A DNA stretch of 13,073 bases from Bacteroidales bacterium UBA1064 (GTDB lineage Bacteria > Bacteroidota > Bacteroidia > Bacteroidales > Tenuifilaceae): NCBI GenBank assembly GCA_002316235.1, contig DCDD01000098.1, forward strand, positions 1 through 13,073, written 5' to 3'. The notes under the pieces are model-generated. The model did not search any database, had not been told where the DNA came from, and saw nothing but the letters and a program-made list of their open reading frames with translations. Below are positions 1 through 7,401 of this stretch, one piece after another. Position 1 is the first letter of the stretch; every line of letters starts with the position of its first letter. The translations under genes were made by a program, and so were the position numbers.

Positions 1-40
1 TAAACTTTAAATCCAGGTTCGAGTCCTGGTAAGGCCGCCA
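1..40 (+). tRNA. tRNA gene, 3' portion only (possibly tRNA-Arg)
   Basis: The left edge cuts through a tRNA gene. A perfect 5-bp T stem (13-17 CCAGG with 25-29 CCTGG) closes a canonical 7-nt T loop, TTCGAGT (18-24). It is followed by the 3' acceptor strand TAAGGCC (30-36), discriminator G (37) and an encoded CCA (38-40). The missing 5' end should therefore begin GGCCTTA. Counting back with a 4-nt variable loop puts A at positions 37 and 38 and T as the last anticodon base. With discriminator G, this would suit an AGR-decoding arginine tRNA, but other nnU anticodons or a long-variable-arm tRNA are possible because the anticodon lies outside the window. That this is a tRNA is near certain; its identity is a guess. 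Confidence 0.88.
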
Positions 41-50
41 ACCTAACAAC

Positions 51-79
51 AAGCCTTTAAGCTCATAAAGGCTTTTTTT
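51..79 (+). terminator. intrinsic terminator of the tRNA gene
   Basis: A perfect 9-bp inverted repeat, AAGCCTTTA (51-59) and TAAAGGCTT (66-74), encloses a 6-nt loop and runs directly into a T tract ending at 79. It starts 11 nt after the tRNA CCA, so it should end the tRNA transcript. Confidence 0.88.
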
Positions 80-120
80 ATTACCTCCGGATTGTGGAGA
101 CACAAACTTAAAGACTATAC

Positions 121-150
121 TGTTGTTAGTCGCATTACACACTAACAGCA
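121..150. repeat. inverted repeat in the gap between the tRNA and the phosphatase gene
   Basis: TGTTGTTAGT (121-130) and ACTAACAGCA (141-150) can form a 10-bp stem with one G-U pair and a 10-nt loop. It lies about 115 nt beyond the stop of the minus-strand phosphatase gene and has no good T tract on either side. It might be a 3' hairpin of that transcript, or chance. The rest of 80-266 shows only a short palindrome, ACTAGCTAGT (234-243). Confidence 0.3.
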
Positions 151-266
151 ACATTTTCATGCTAAAGAATTTGCAGCATGGCTAATTTTATATACAGCAC
201 TCCAGCAGCCACACAGAATGATGCAAATATCCTACTAGCTAGTTGGGTAGAAACAAAGGTTGAATG

Positions 267-1064
267 TTACCTGAATCCATTTAAAAGCGAGCGACGCAAG
301 CTGTCCTTTTGCTGAGGAGAAAGCCCCCTTGTATGGTAAATGTTTTTTTCCCAATCGCCATACATTGGGTTTGGAAGGATGATGAACCGGCTGCCAAAAT
401 CACTTTTATTCTTGCCTACCAACCCAGACCCCCAATCGTCGCCGCGATTCTCAAATATTTCGGAGAAATCGTTGAGGTTGTCGCCAACCAGCAGTATAAT
501 ATCGTACTGTTCCGCAATCCTTTCACGGCGCTGCTTCTTACTGCTTTCGTTCTCCTTTGGCAGAAGGTACTCGGGTTTGGCAAATGCAAAACCTAACGAG
601 TCTAGATTTTTTAGGGTTGATGCTGCCTCGTCAGCAGAGCGGTTGGTTATGTAGAAAAGGGTCACTTTGAGCGAATCGCAAAGTTTGCTGAACTCAACGG
701 CACCCGGAAGGGCTTTTGCCCGTGCAAGGGATGTCCATTCCTTCCAGAATTCAGTGGAGTATTCCCTATTGTCTAATATTTCCTGTGCCTGAAATGGGCT
801 GTTGTCCAGCATTGTTTCATCAATATCAACCACCACTGCTTTTGGCTTTGAGGTCTTGTGCGACGATTGCTGTCTAACACGTTCGCCGGCTATGTTGAAA
901 GCCTGGTAGTATAGCGCCTGCATTTCGGGTGAATGCTGGTACCAAATTGTGGAGTACAGCATGTGATCCTGGTTGTACTCCTGCTTTTCAGCCTGGGGTT
1001 GGCACGACACCATCAAGGATATTACGCCTGAAATAGCGATTATCCCTAGTAGATTTGTTCTCAT
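267..1064 (-). CDS. 5'-nucleotidase / acid phosphatase, lipoprotein e(P4) family
   Basis: A 265-residue HAD-superfamily class C acid phosphatase. The family hydrolyses phosphomonoesters, including nucleoside monophosphates and NMN, outside the cytoplasm. Residues 5-20 form a hydrophobic signal ending in the lipobox MVSC, so Cys21 should be lipidated. The family-typical segment with WYQHSPE lies near 41-47. HAD motif I is DIDET (Asp80 nucleophile, Asp82), motif II is ITNR (139-142), the probable motif III lysine is in KKQRR (176-180), and motif IV is GDNLND (194-199). The late signature LPNPMYGDWE (229-238) is typical of e(P4). All catalytic residues are present and the length is normal. The ATG at 1064 has a weak AAGG upstream. 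The gene stands alone, divergent from the PHP gene. The family call is firm; the natural substrate is not known from sequence. Confidence 0.92.
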   Translation of the reverse strand: MRTNLLGIIAISGVISLMVSCQPQAEKQEYNQDHMLYSTIWYQHSPEMQALYYQAFNIAGERVRQQSSHKTSKPKAVVVDIDETMLDNSPFQAQEILDNREYSTEFWKEWTSLARAKALPGAVEFSKLCDSLKVTLFYITNRSADEAASTLKNLDSLGFAFAKPEYLLPKENESSKKQRRERIAEQYDIILLVGDNLNDFSEIFENRGDDWGSGLVGKNKSDFGSRFIILPNPMYGDWEKNIYHTRGLSPQQKDSLRRSLLNGFR

Positions 1065-1272
1065 GGTTTACCTTGATAATTTAATGGTTATGCGGTAGCG
1101 AACTACTTAATAATTAAGGTTATGCTAACTAAATGGGCTTTCCATCTAATCGTTCAAACTTTAACATATTTGCAAAGGAATCACAGCTGGCTTTAGAGCA
1201 GTTGCAGCCTGTAAAGTTAAGCGTTTTACCAGTAGTGGATTTTGCATGGAAAAATTTTGGTAAAAAATTGCA

Positions 1273-1280
1273 TACTTTTG
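1273..1280 (+). promoter_or_regulatory. candidate -7 box for the PHP gene
   Basis: TACTTTTG matches the Bacteroidota -7 consensus TAnnTTTG. Transcription would start near 1287, giving a leader of about 38 nt before the ATG at 1325. No TTG is found at the expected -33 position, so the call is tentative. Confidence 0.35.
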
Positions 1281-1324
1281 GTAGTTGGCAACATTTTTTA
1301 CCCATAATTGTTGAAATTTATATC

Positions 1325-2098
1325 ATGTATCCCGATTACCACACTCACACCAACCTATCCGATGGGCGCGACACTCACGAGGAAATGTTCGCTTCGGCCC
1401 AGATTAGAGATGTTTCTGAAATTGGATTTTCCGATCACATCTGCGTAAAACCCGTAAGCTGGGCAATGGATGTCAGAAATATTCCTGCTATGGTTGAAGC
1501 GGTTCAAATGCTTAAGCAAAAAGAAGGAGTGGTTAGGGTTAAACAGGGTGCAGAGGTCGATTTCATACCCGGGCGGGAAACCGAAACTCGGGAGCTGCTC
1601 AGCTTTATTCCGCTTGACTACTGCATTGGTTCTGTTCATTTTATAGACGATTGGAATTTCGATACCGATATTCTGCCCTACGATCAGATCAGCATAAACG
1701 CTTTTTATAAAACCTACTTCAAGCTGGTTTGCCAGTCGGCAAAATCGGGACTTTTCGATATTATTGGCCACTGCGACCTGGCCAAGAAATTTGCCTATTA
1801 CCCCACCATCAGCCTTGACCGAATCTTTGAGGAAACGGCAAGAGTCTTTTCGGATTACGGGGTAACCGTTGAGCTGAACACCAGCGGGAAAAACAAGCCC
1901 TGTGCCGAGTTTTACCCCTCCCTTCGGCTACTGGAAATTCTGCATCACTACAAGGTGCCGGTTACGCTGGGCTCTGATGCCCATGTGGAGCAAAACATAG
2001 GGCAGTACTTTACCGATGCCATTGCCCTGCTACGGTATGTGGGATATAAGGAAGTTTCAACCTTCTCCGAGCGTAAGCGAAGCGCCATTCGAATTTAA
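1325..2098 (+). CDS. PHP-domain histidinol-phosphatase (HisJ-like)
   Basis: A 257-residue PHP-superfamily metallophosphoesterase resembling HisJ-type histidinol-phosphatase, which removes phosphate from L-histidinol phosphate in histidine biosynthesis. All metal-ligand motifs are visible: HTHTNLSD (His6, His8, Asp13), SDH (Asp37, His38), GAEVD (Glu77), SVHF (His105), GHCD (His149, Asp151) and SDAH (Asp218, His220). The reading frame stays open upstream to an ATG at 1133, but those 64 extra codons look non-coding (no conserved motif, AT-rich, containing a promoter-like box). The ATG at 1325 sits 4 residues before the HTHT motif, as is usual for PHP enzymes, so it was chosen. No his genes are nearby, and many Bacteroidota carry a bifunctional HisB, so a different phosphate-ester substrate is possible. 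It is followed 91 bp later by nadB on the same strand. Confidence 0.85.
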   Translation: MYPDYHTHTNLSDGRDTHEEMFASAQIRDVSEIGFSDHICVKPVSWAMDVRNIPAMVEAVQMLKQKEGVVRVKQGAEVDFIPGRETETRELLSFIPLDYCIGSVHFIDDWNFDTDILPYDQISINAFYKTYFKLVCQSAKSGLFDIIGHCDLAKKFAYYPTISLDRIFEETARVFSDYGVTVELNTSGKNKPCAEFYPSLRLLEILHHYKVPVTLGSDAHVEQNIGQYFTDAIALLRYVGYKEVSTFSERKRSAIRI

Positions 2099-2189
2099 CT
2101 AACTATGACACACTAGTCGGTTTATTTGTATTTTTACCCGTTTTTTTATCAATCATTCAGTACTACAGGTTAGATGAAATTTAACTACC

Positions 2190-3770
2190 ATGTCAACCTT
2201 TCAGTGTGATTTTTTAGTTATTGGCTCAGGAATTGGGGGCTTAAGCTATGCCCTAAAAGTTGCAGATTATGGCAAGGTAATTCTGGTAACTAAAGCGGGG
2301 ATAGACGATACCAACACCTCCATGGCTCAAGGTGGAATTGCAGCAGTTACCTACCCTCCCGACACTTTTGAGAAGCATGTAAACGATACCTTGATATGCG
2401 GCGATGGATACTGCAACGAGGAGGTGGTTCGCATGGTTGCCTCAGAGGCCCCCGCCCAGATAAACCAGCTAATCCAGTGGGGCGTAAAATTTGACAGAAA
2501 GCCTAACGGGCAGTATGATTTAGCCCGCGAGGGAGGTCATTCGGAGCACCGAATACTTCATCACAAGGATATAACCGGCGCTGAAATTCAGAGGGCGCTG
2601 AGTGCTGGAGTTCGTCAGCATCCCAACATACAGGTTTTTGAAAATCACTTTGCCGTTGAACTCATAACCCAGCACCATTTGGGGCGGGTTATTCACCGGG
2701 GCGATCCCGACATTACCTGTTTTGGAGCCTATGTGCTGGATCAAAAAACTCAAGCGGTTCATACATTTTTAGGCAGGTCAGTGGTGGTGGCAACTGGCGG
2801 TTCTGGCAATATCTACCACACAACCACTAATCCCAGAACTGCAACCGGCGATGGAATTGCCATGGTTTACAGGGCAAAGGGCGCCGTTGAAAATATGGCT
2901 TTCGTGCAGTTTCACCCCACATCCCTCTACCACCCGGGGGAACGTCCGTCTTTTCTCATATCGGAAGCTATGCGAGGCTACGGTGCAGTGCTCAAAACAT
3001 CCGACGGTAAGGAGTTCATGCAGAAGTACGACCCTCGCGGTTCTCTTGCTCCCCGCGATATTACTGCCCGGGCCATAGATTCAGAAATGAAGCAGCGTGG
3101 CGATGACTTCGTTTACCTCGACGTTACCTTTAAGGATCCAGATGACACCATCAACCACTTCCCCAACATTTACCAGAAATGCCTATCGGTTGGTATTGAT
3201 GTTACCAAGGATATGATACCTGTTGTGCCTGCAGCCCACTACCTTTGCGGTGGAATTAAGGTTGACATGAATGGTCAAACAGCCATTAAAAGGCTTTATG
3301 CCATTGGCGAATGCTCGTCAACCGGGCTGCATGGGGCTAACCGACTTGCTTCCAACTCGCTGATGGAAGCTATTGTTTATGCCGAAAGGGCTGCCCGGCA
3401 TTCACTGGCAACTTTTAAGAGTATTAACAACAGCACCAGAATCCCCGACTGGGATTACGAGGGAACCACCCACAACGAGGAAATGGTGCTTATCACTCAA
3501 AGTTACAAGGAAATGCAGCAAATTATGACCAACTATGTGGGTATTGTTCGTTCTAACCTTCGGCTTTCGAGAGCTCTTAACCGCTTAGACATCATATTTG
3601 AAGAAACCGAGGAACTTTACAAAAAATCCATACTCACCAGGGAGTTATGCGAGCTGCGCAACCTCATTCAAATTGGCTACCTAATTATTAAGGATGCCCA
3701 AAATATGCACGAAAGCAGGGGGCTTCACTACTCAATTGACTACCCACGCCAGATGGGTACAGAGTTTTAG
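2190..3770 (+). CDS. nadB: L-aspartate oxidase NadB
   Basis: A 526-residue FAD flavoprotein that oxidises L-aspartate to iminoaspartate, the first step of de novo NAD synthesis, and belongs to the succinate dehydrogenase/fumarate reductase flavoprotein family. The N-terminal dinucleotide-binding motif is IGSGIGG (11-17), followed by the NadB signature TSMAQGGIAAV (43-53). Substrate and catalytic residues equivalent to those of E. coli are present: Glu119 in HSEHR, His242 in FHPTS, Arg289 in PRDITAR and His350 in AAHYLCGG. The C-terminal FAD segment GECSSTGLHGANRL (373-386) and the helical C-terminal domain are complete, and length is normal. The usual partners nadA and nadC, which would use the unstable product, are not in this window. 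The ATG at 2190 is 10 residues before the FAD motif. No clear promoter or terminator was seen, so co-transcription with the PHP gene is possible. Confidence 0.97.
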   Translation: MSTFQCDFLVIGSGIGGLSYALKVADYGKVILVTKAGIDDTNTSMAQGGIAAVTYPPDTFEKHVNDTLICGDGYCNEEVVRMVASEAPAQINQLIQWGVKFDRKPNGQYDLAREGGHSEHRILHHKDITGAEIQRALSAGVRQHPNIQVFENHFAVELITQHHLGRVIHRGDPDITCFGAYVLDQKTQAVHTFLGRSVVVATGGSGNIYHTTTNPRTATGDGIAMVYRAKGAVENMAFVQFHPTSLYHPGERPSFLISEAMRGYGAVLKTSDGKEFMQKYDPRGSLAPRDITARAIDSEMKQRGDDFVYLDVTFKDPDDTINHFPNIYQKCLSVGIDVTKDMIPVVPAAHYLCGGIKVDMNGQTAIKRLYAIGECSSTGLHGANRLASNSLMEAIVYAERAARHSLATFKSINNSTRIPDWDYEGTTHNEEMVLITQSYKEMQQIMTNYVGIVRSNLRLSRALNRLDIIFEETEELYKKSILTRELCELRNLIQIGYLIIKDAQNMHESRGLHYSIDYPRQMGTEF

Positions 3771-3871
3771 CAGGAAGCAACAACACCTTTATTGAAATGG
3801 AGTGGTAGTTAAAAGTTTGTTATGATTGTGAATAGCGTTAGCACCAAGTAGCCTTTACCTCCAGACTGCTC

Positions 3872-4984
3872 ATGCCGAAAAGAAAACGCCACTATTCTGA
3901 AAATCCAGCCCGACGCATAAAGGTTGGAACTGCTATCATCCCCGTAATAATTGGTCTGGGGGTGGTTTTTTTAATGCTTTTCAGGGAGTTTAACCCTCAA
4001 GCCTTTTTGCAGATAAGCTTTACCTGGCGTTCATTCTTTTGGATACTTGTAGCCGCACTTTTGATGGCAGGAAGGGATATGGGCTATACCTTCAGGCTTA
4101 TGACCCTTTCCGAAGGGAAGTTCAAGTTCTGGAAAGCCTTCCGGGTAATAATGCTATGGGAGTTTACCTCGGCCATTACGCCTTCTGCTGTTGGCGGAAC
4201 CAGCGTAGCTGTTGTCTACGTCAATAAGGAAGGTCTTACGGTGGGTCGCAGCTCGGCAGTTGTTATGATAACCTCCTTTCTGGACGAGCTATATTTTGTA
4301 GTAATGTTCCCGATTCTTGTTCTTTTAACCGGCCCTCACGAACTTTTTACCCTTGCTTCTTCTCCCGCTGGTGGTATGGCGAAAGACCTTATAATTTTCA
4401 GCATAGTTGGCTATTCGTTAAAGTTGGTTTGGGTTTTAGGCTTATCGTATGGCCTTTTTATAAACCCACGGGGGCTGAAATGGCTTATCATGATGATTTT
4501 TAAGCTGCCGTTGCTGCGCAGGTGGAAACAGGGTGCAAACAAGGCCGGAAGCGATATTATAACGAGCTCGGAGGAGTTCAAGAAGAAGCCATTCTCTTTT
4601 TGGGCTAAAGCCGTTGCTTCTTCATTCCTTTCATGGTCGTCGAGGTTTTTGGTGATAAACGCACTTCTACTTGCATTTTTTGATGTAAACCACCACTTGC
4701 TAATTTTTACCCGACAGCTGGTTATGTGGATTATCATGCTGGTAAGCCCTACGCCTGGGGGAAGCGGTTTTGCCGAATTTGTATTCACCCGCTACCTGTC
4801 AGATTTTATTCCCGTAGGAGCAGAATCGCTTACTTCCATTGCTGTTGGAATGGCCATGCTCTGGCGGTTAATAAGCTACTACCCCTACCTTTTCATTGGT
4901 GCAATAGTTTTTCCGCGCTGGGTAAGAAAAAAGTTTGGGAGGGAAAAAGGCCACAGAAGCCGAGAAATTGCAACCACAAAATAA
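3872..4984 (+). CDS. lysylphosphatidylglycerol synthase TM-domain (flippase-like) membrane protein
   Basis: A 370-residue polytopic membrane protein of the LPG_synthase_TM family (YbhN/AglD/UPF0104-like). A basic N-terminus (MPKRKR) is followed by hydrophobic segments at roughly 17-36, 53-67, 128-152, 172-195, 245-270, 280-296 and 318-347. Family motifs are TPSAVGG (103-109), a GRSSAVVMITSFLDEL stretch (125-140) and the near-invariant SPTPGGSGFAE (292-302). It lacks the soluble aminoacyl-transfer domain of MprF, so it should not modify lipids with lysine. Members are thought to move or bind lipids or lipid-linked sugars, but the substrate cannot be read from sequence. The C-terminus is strongly basic and cytoplasmic by the positive-inside rule. 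It lies 101 bp after nadB, with no functional tie evident. Confidence 0.87.
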   Translation: MPKRKRHYSENPARRIKVGTAIIPVIIGLGVVFLMLFREFNPQAFLQISFTWRSFFWILVAALLMAGRDMGYTFRLMTLSEGKFKFWKAFRVIMLWEFTSAITPSAVGGTSVAVVYVNKEGLTVGRSSAVVMITSFLDELYFVVMFPILVLLTGPHELFTLASSPAGGMAKDLIIFSIVGYSLKLVWVLGLSYGLFINPRGLKWLIMMIFKLPLLRRWKQGANKAGSDIITSSEEFKKKPFSFWAKAVASSFLSWSSRFLVINALLLAFFDVNHHLLIFTRQLVMWIIMLVSPTPGGSGFAEFVFTRYLSDFIPVGAESLTSIAVGMAMLWRLISYYPYLFIGAIVFPRWVRKKFGREKGHRSREIATTK

Positions 4985-5110
4985 TTAGGGTTGATTTTTG
5001 TGGAATTCATACCCTAGGTTCGTCTTGTTAAGTCAGCATTCTGGTTAGGCAGCACAACATAACGAGTCATACCCATTTCACGTTGAATCATACCTACGCT
5101 GTGCTGTAAT

Positions 5111-5140
5111 AAAAAAGACCTGCTGTTAGTTTAGCAGGTC
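5111..5140 (-). terminator. intrinsic terminator of kbl
   Basis: Read on the minus strand, GACCTGCT and AGCAGGTC form an 8-bp perfect stem with an 8-nt loop (5117-5140), followed by six T residues (A at 5111-5116 on the plus strand). It lies 32 nt past the kbl stop. Plus-strand sequence after the hairpin is also T-rich, so it may also stop transcription from the convergent flippase-like gene. Confidence 0.85.
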
Positions 5141-5172
5141 CGTTCTTATTTTGATTGACATTGTGAACAGGG

Positions 5173-6369
5173 CTATATAACACCGAGTTTTTTCCCAATT
5201 TTAGTAAACTTATCAATGGCGAATAGGACATTTTCCCTACTGTGGGCAGCACTAAGCTGAACACGTATGCGGGCCTTTCCCTTTGGAACAACCGGATAAA
5301 AGAACCCCGTAACGTAAATGCCCTCGTCAAAAAGCATATCGGCAAAATCCTGCGACAACTTGGCATCGTTGGGTAGGTGTCCAAGCAGGATGGGGGTAAT
5401 GGGGTGAACACCAGGTACGATTCTAAAACCGGCATCGGTCATACCTTTTCGGAAAAGGGCGGTGTTCTCCCAAAGCTTATCGCGCAGCTCGGTGCTTTTG
5501 CTGAGCATGTTAAGAACCATGAGTGTTGATCCGGCAATGGCCGGCATTAGCGAGTTGGAGAAAAGGTAGGGTCTGGAGCGCTGGCGAAGCATGTCAACAA
5601 TTTCCTTCCGTCCCGAAATGCAACCGCCCGAAGCTCCTCCAAGAGCCTTACCAAAAGTGGTAGAGATGACGTCAACCCTGCCCATTACGTTGCAGTACTC
5701 GGAAGTTCCCCTTCCGGTTTTGCCAACAAATCCTGTGGCATGGGAGTCGTCAACCATAACCAGCGCATCGTGCTTATCGGCAAGGTCGCAAATTTTATCT
5801 ACCTGGGCAATTATGCCGTCCATGGAAAAAACGCCATCGGTTACGATCATTTTATAGCGGCAACCGGAGGCCTCCTTCAGCACGCGCTCCAGATCGTCCA
5901 TGTCGTTGTTCTTATACCGGAAGCGCTGAGCCTTGCACAGCCTTACCCCGTCAATAATGGAGGCGTGGTTGAGCTCGTCGGAGATAATGGCATCCTCTTC
6001 CCCCAAAATGGGTTCAAAAACCCCTCCGTTGGCATCGAAAGCCGAAGAGTAAAGAATGGTATCCTCGGTGCCGAGGAAGTCGGTAAGCTTGGCTTCGAGC
6101 TGCTTGTGCAGCTCAAGGGTGCCGCATATAAACCGAACCGACGACATGCCAAAACCCCATTCGTCTATGGCTTTCTTTCCGGCTTCCAGCACAGCAGGAT
6201 GCGATGAAAGCCCAAGGTAGTTGTTGGCACAAAAGTTCAAAACTTTTTTCCCGTTAGCCTTAATTTCAGCGCCCTGTGGTGTAGAGATTGCACGCTCGGT
6301 TTTGTAGAGGCCGTCGTTTACAATAGCCTCGAGCTGCTTCTGTAAATCTTTCTGAATTTTACCGTACAT
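5173..6369 (-). CDS. kbl: glycine C-acetyltransferase (2-amino-3-ketobutyrate CoA ligase)
   Basis: A 398-residue PLP enzyme of the alpha-oxoamine synthase family. Kbl interconverts 2-amino-3-ketobutyrate plus CoA and glycine plus acetyl-CoA, the second step of threonine breakdown through threonine dehydrogenase. Visible landmarks are NNYLGL (49-54), the NHAS His (His135) that stacks on PLP, VDDSHATG (206-213) with the cofactor-binding Asp and His, and TTFGKALGG with the Schiff-base Lys241. Length and motifs agree with E. coli Kbl (about 398 aa). Related family members are KBL, BioF, HemA and serine palmitoyltransferase, the last being present in sphingolipid-making Bacteroidota. The close overall match to Kbl makes this the best call. 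No threonine dehydrogenase gene adjoins it. A TACTTTTG box and an intrinsic terminator frame it as a single-gene unit. Confidence 0.93.
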   Translation of the reverse strand: MYGKIQKDLQKQLEAIVNDGLYKTERAISTPQGAEIKANGKKVLNFCANNYLGLSSHPAVLEAGKKAIDEWGFGMSSVRFICGTLELHKQLEAKLTDFLGTEDTILYSSAFDANGGVFEPILGEEDAIISDELNHASIIDGVRLCKAQRFRYKNNDMDDLERVLKEASGCRYKMIVTDGVFSMDGIIAQVDKICDLADKHDALVMVDDSHATGFVGKTGRGTSEYCNVMGRVDVISTTFGKALGGASGGCISGRKEIVDMLRQRSRPYLFSNSLMPAIAGSTLMVLNMLSKSTELRDKLWENTALFRKGMTDAGFRIVPGVHPITPILLGHLPNDAKLSQDFADMLFDEGIYVTGFFYPVVPKGKARIRVQLSAAHSRENVLFAIDKFTKIGKKLGVI

Positions 6370-6395
6370 GGTATAATCATTTTAAATTCTCTTTA

Positions 6396-6403
6396 CAAAA
6401 GTA
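6396..6403 (-). promoter_or_regulatory. candidate -7 box for kbl
   Basis: On the minus strand this reads TACTTTTG, an exact match to TAnnTTTG. Transcription would start near 6389, about 20 nt before the ATG at 6369. No convincing -33 TTG is present at the expected distance. Confidence 0.5.
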
Positions 6404-6604
6404 GAAGAATTTTATGCGGGGCGAGCTATGAAATCGCCTTTCTTTTCTTCATTTCTCAAAAAAATATCTACTAAGCAAAATATTTGCCATGCAATTTAAA
6501 AATTATTTAATGCGAATAGATGGCTTTTGTAATCATGATTTTTTATATTCGCAAATTGTAGGTAGTTAATTCTCAGAGCGAAAAACCCAACAACCGATTA
6601 AATT

Positions 6605-7339
6605 ATGCCCTACCGCCGGTTACCCAACACAGATAGCGCAAGGATACGCGCTTTAAAGGCTGCATACAGCAAGGGAAAATTAAATCCTCCATCGCAGCTG
6701 GCCTTTTCGCAGTCAACCTTCAGCAAGGTTGAGCTATTCATTAACTCTTTCCAGAATGCGCTGGCTCATTACAAGGTGGCTTACAACCAGCAGGTGGAGA
6801 GCGGCAAGGAGTACTCTCAAATTTTGAAAAAGGCAAAGCTTTACCTTTCGCACTTCATACAGGTTTTAAACATGGCAATTGCCCGAGGCGAGCTTCCTGT
6901 TTCGGTGAGGGAGATTTACGGGATGGATTTGGACGAAAACAGAATGCCGAGCCTGACAACCGAGAAGGAGCTGATCGAATGGGGTAAAAAGATTATTGAC
7001 GGCGAGATGCAGAGGTTGCAAAAGGGACAGACACCAATCACCAACCCAACCATTGCGGTTGTGCGAGTTCGCTACGAGCAGTTCCTAGAGGCTTACAACC
7101 ACCATAAAATATTGCAGCAGAACACGCGCAGGCTGCTTAACGATGTTAACAACCTTAGGGTTACTGCCGATAGCATCATCCTAAGTATTTGGAACGAGGT
7201 GGAAGACTACTTTAAGGATTTACCCGACGAAGAACGCCGGTTGAAAGCTTCGGAGTATGGGGTAGTTTACGTTTACCGCAAGAACGAGATAAAGGATTTC
7301 CGGTTAGAAGACAGGACGCTGCTAAAGCTATTCAACTAA
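6605..7339 (+). CDS. hypothetical protein, all-helical, unknown function
   Basis: A 244-residue soluble protein I do not recognise as a named family. It has no signal peptide, membrane segment, cysteine or obvious catalytic motif. After a basic start (MPYRRLPNTD) and a Pro/Ser/Gln-rich stretch (about 25-40), it appears to hold two long helical hairpins, at about 41-94 and 148-206. They are joined by a linker with REIYGMDLDENRMPS (102-116) and a short charged helix (119-139). It ends in a short probable beta segment (VVYVYRKNEI, 220-229). The two hairpins may be a duplicated unit forming a four-helix bundle. Codon use resembles that of its neighbours and the frame is clean, so it is a real gene. 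It is transcribed alone, divergent from kbl and convergent with the CPBP gene. A weak TATATTCG box lies at 6544-6551. Confidence 0.8.
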   Translation: MPYRRLPNTDSARIRALKAAYSKGKLNPPSQLAFSQSTFSKVELFINSFQNALAHYKVAYNQQVESGKEYSQILKKAKLYLSHFIQVLNMAIARGELPVSVREIYGMDLDENRMPSLTTEKELIEWGKKIIDGEMQRLQKGQTPITNPTIAVVRVRYEQFLEAYNHHKILQQNTRRLLNDVNNLRVTADSIILSIWNEVEDYFKDLPDEERRLKASEYGVVYVYRKNEIKDFRLEDRTLLKLFN

Positions 7340-7401
7340 CGCGCATTCACCTTCACACTGATCCACATGGACGCTACCGGGAAGCTGCATGTTTTTAGCA
7401 G

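Noticed and set aside
1..79. tRNA 3' end as an integration (att) site
   Set aside because: No integrase and no second copy of the tRNA 3' sequence were seen in the window.
309..654. Plus-strand open frames of about 95-104 codons inside the phosphatase gene
   Set aside because: They are antisense to a gene with complete catalytic motifs, and their translations are low-complexity with no recognisable domain.
2129..2136. TATTTTTA as a nadB -7 box
   Set aside because: The final G is missing and there is no TTG 19 bp upstream, so read-through from the PHP gene is equally plausible.
5740..6207. A 155-codon plus-strand frame within kbl
   Set aside because: It is antisense to the fully conserved Kbl sequence, so it is a shadow of kbl codon usage.
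6525..6551. Promoter for the helical hypothetical gene (TTTTG, then TATATTCG)
   Set aside because: The -7 box has one mismatch and the spacing is about 14 bp rather than 19, so it is not listed as a feature.
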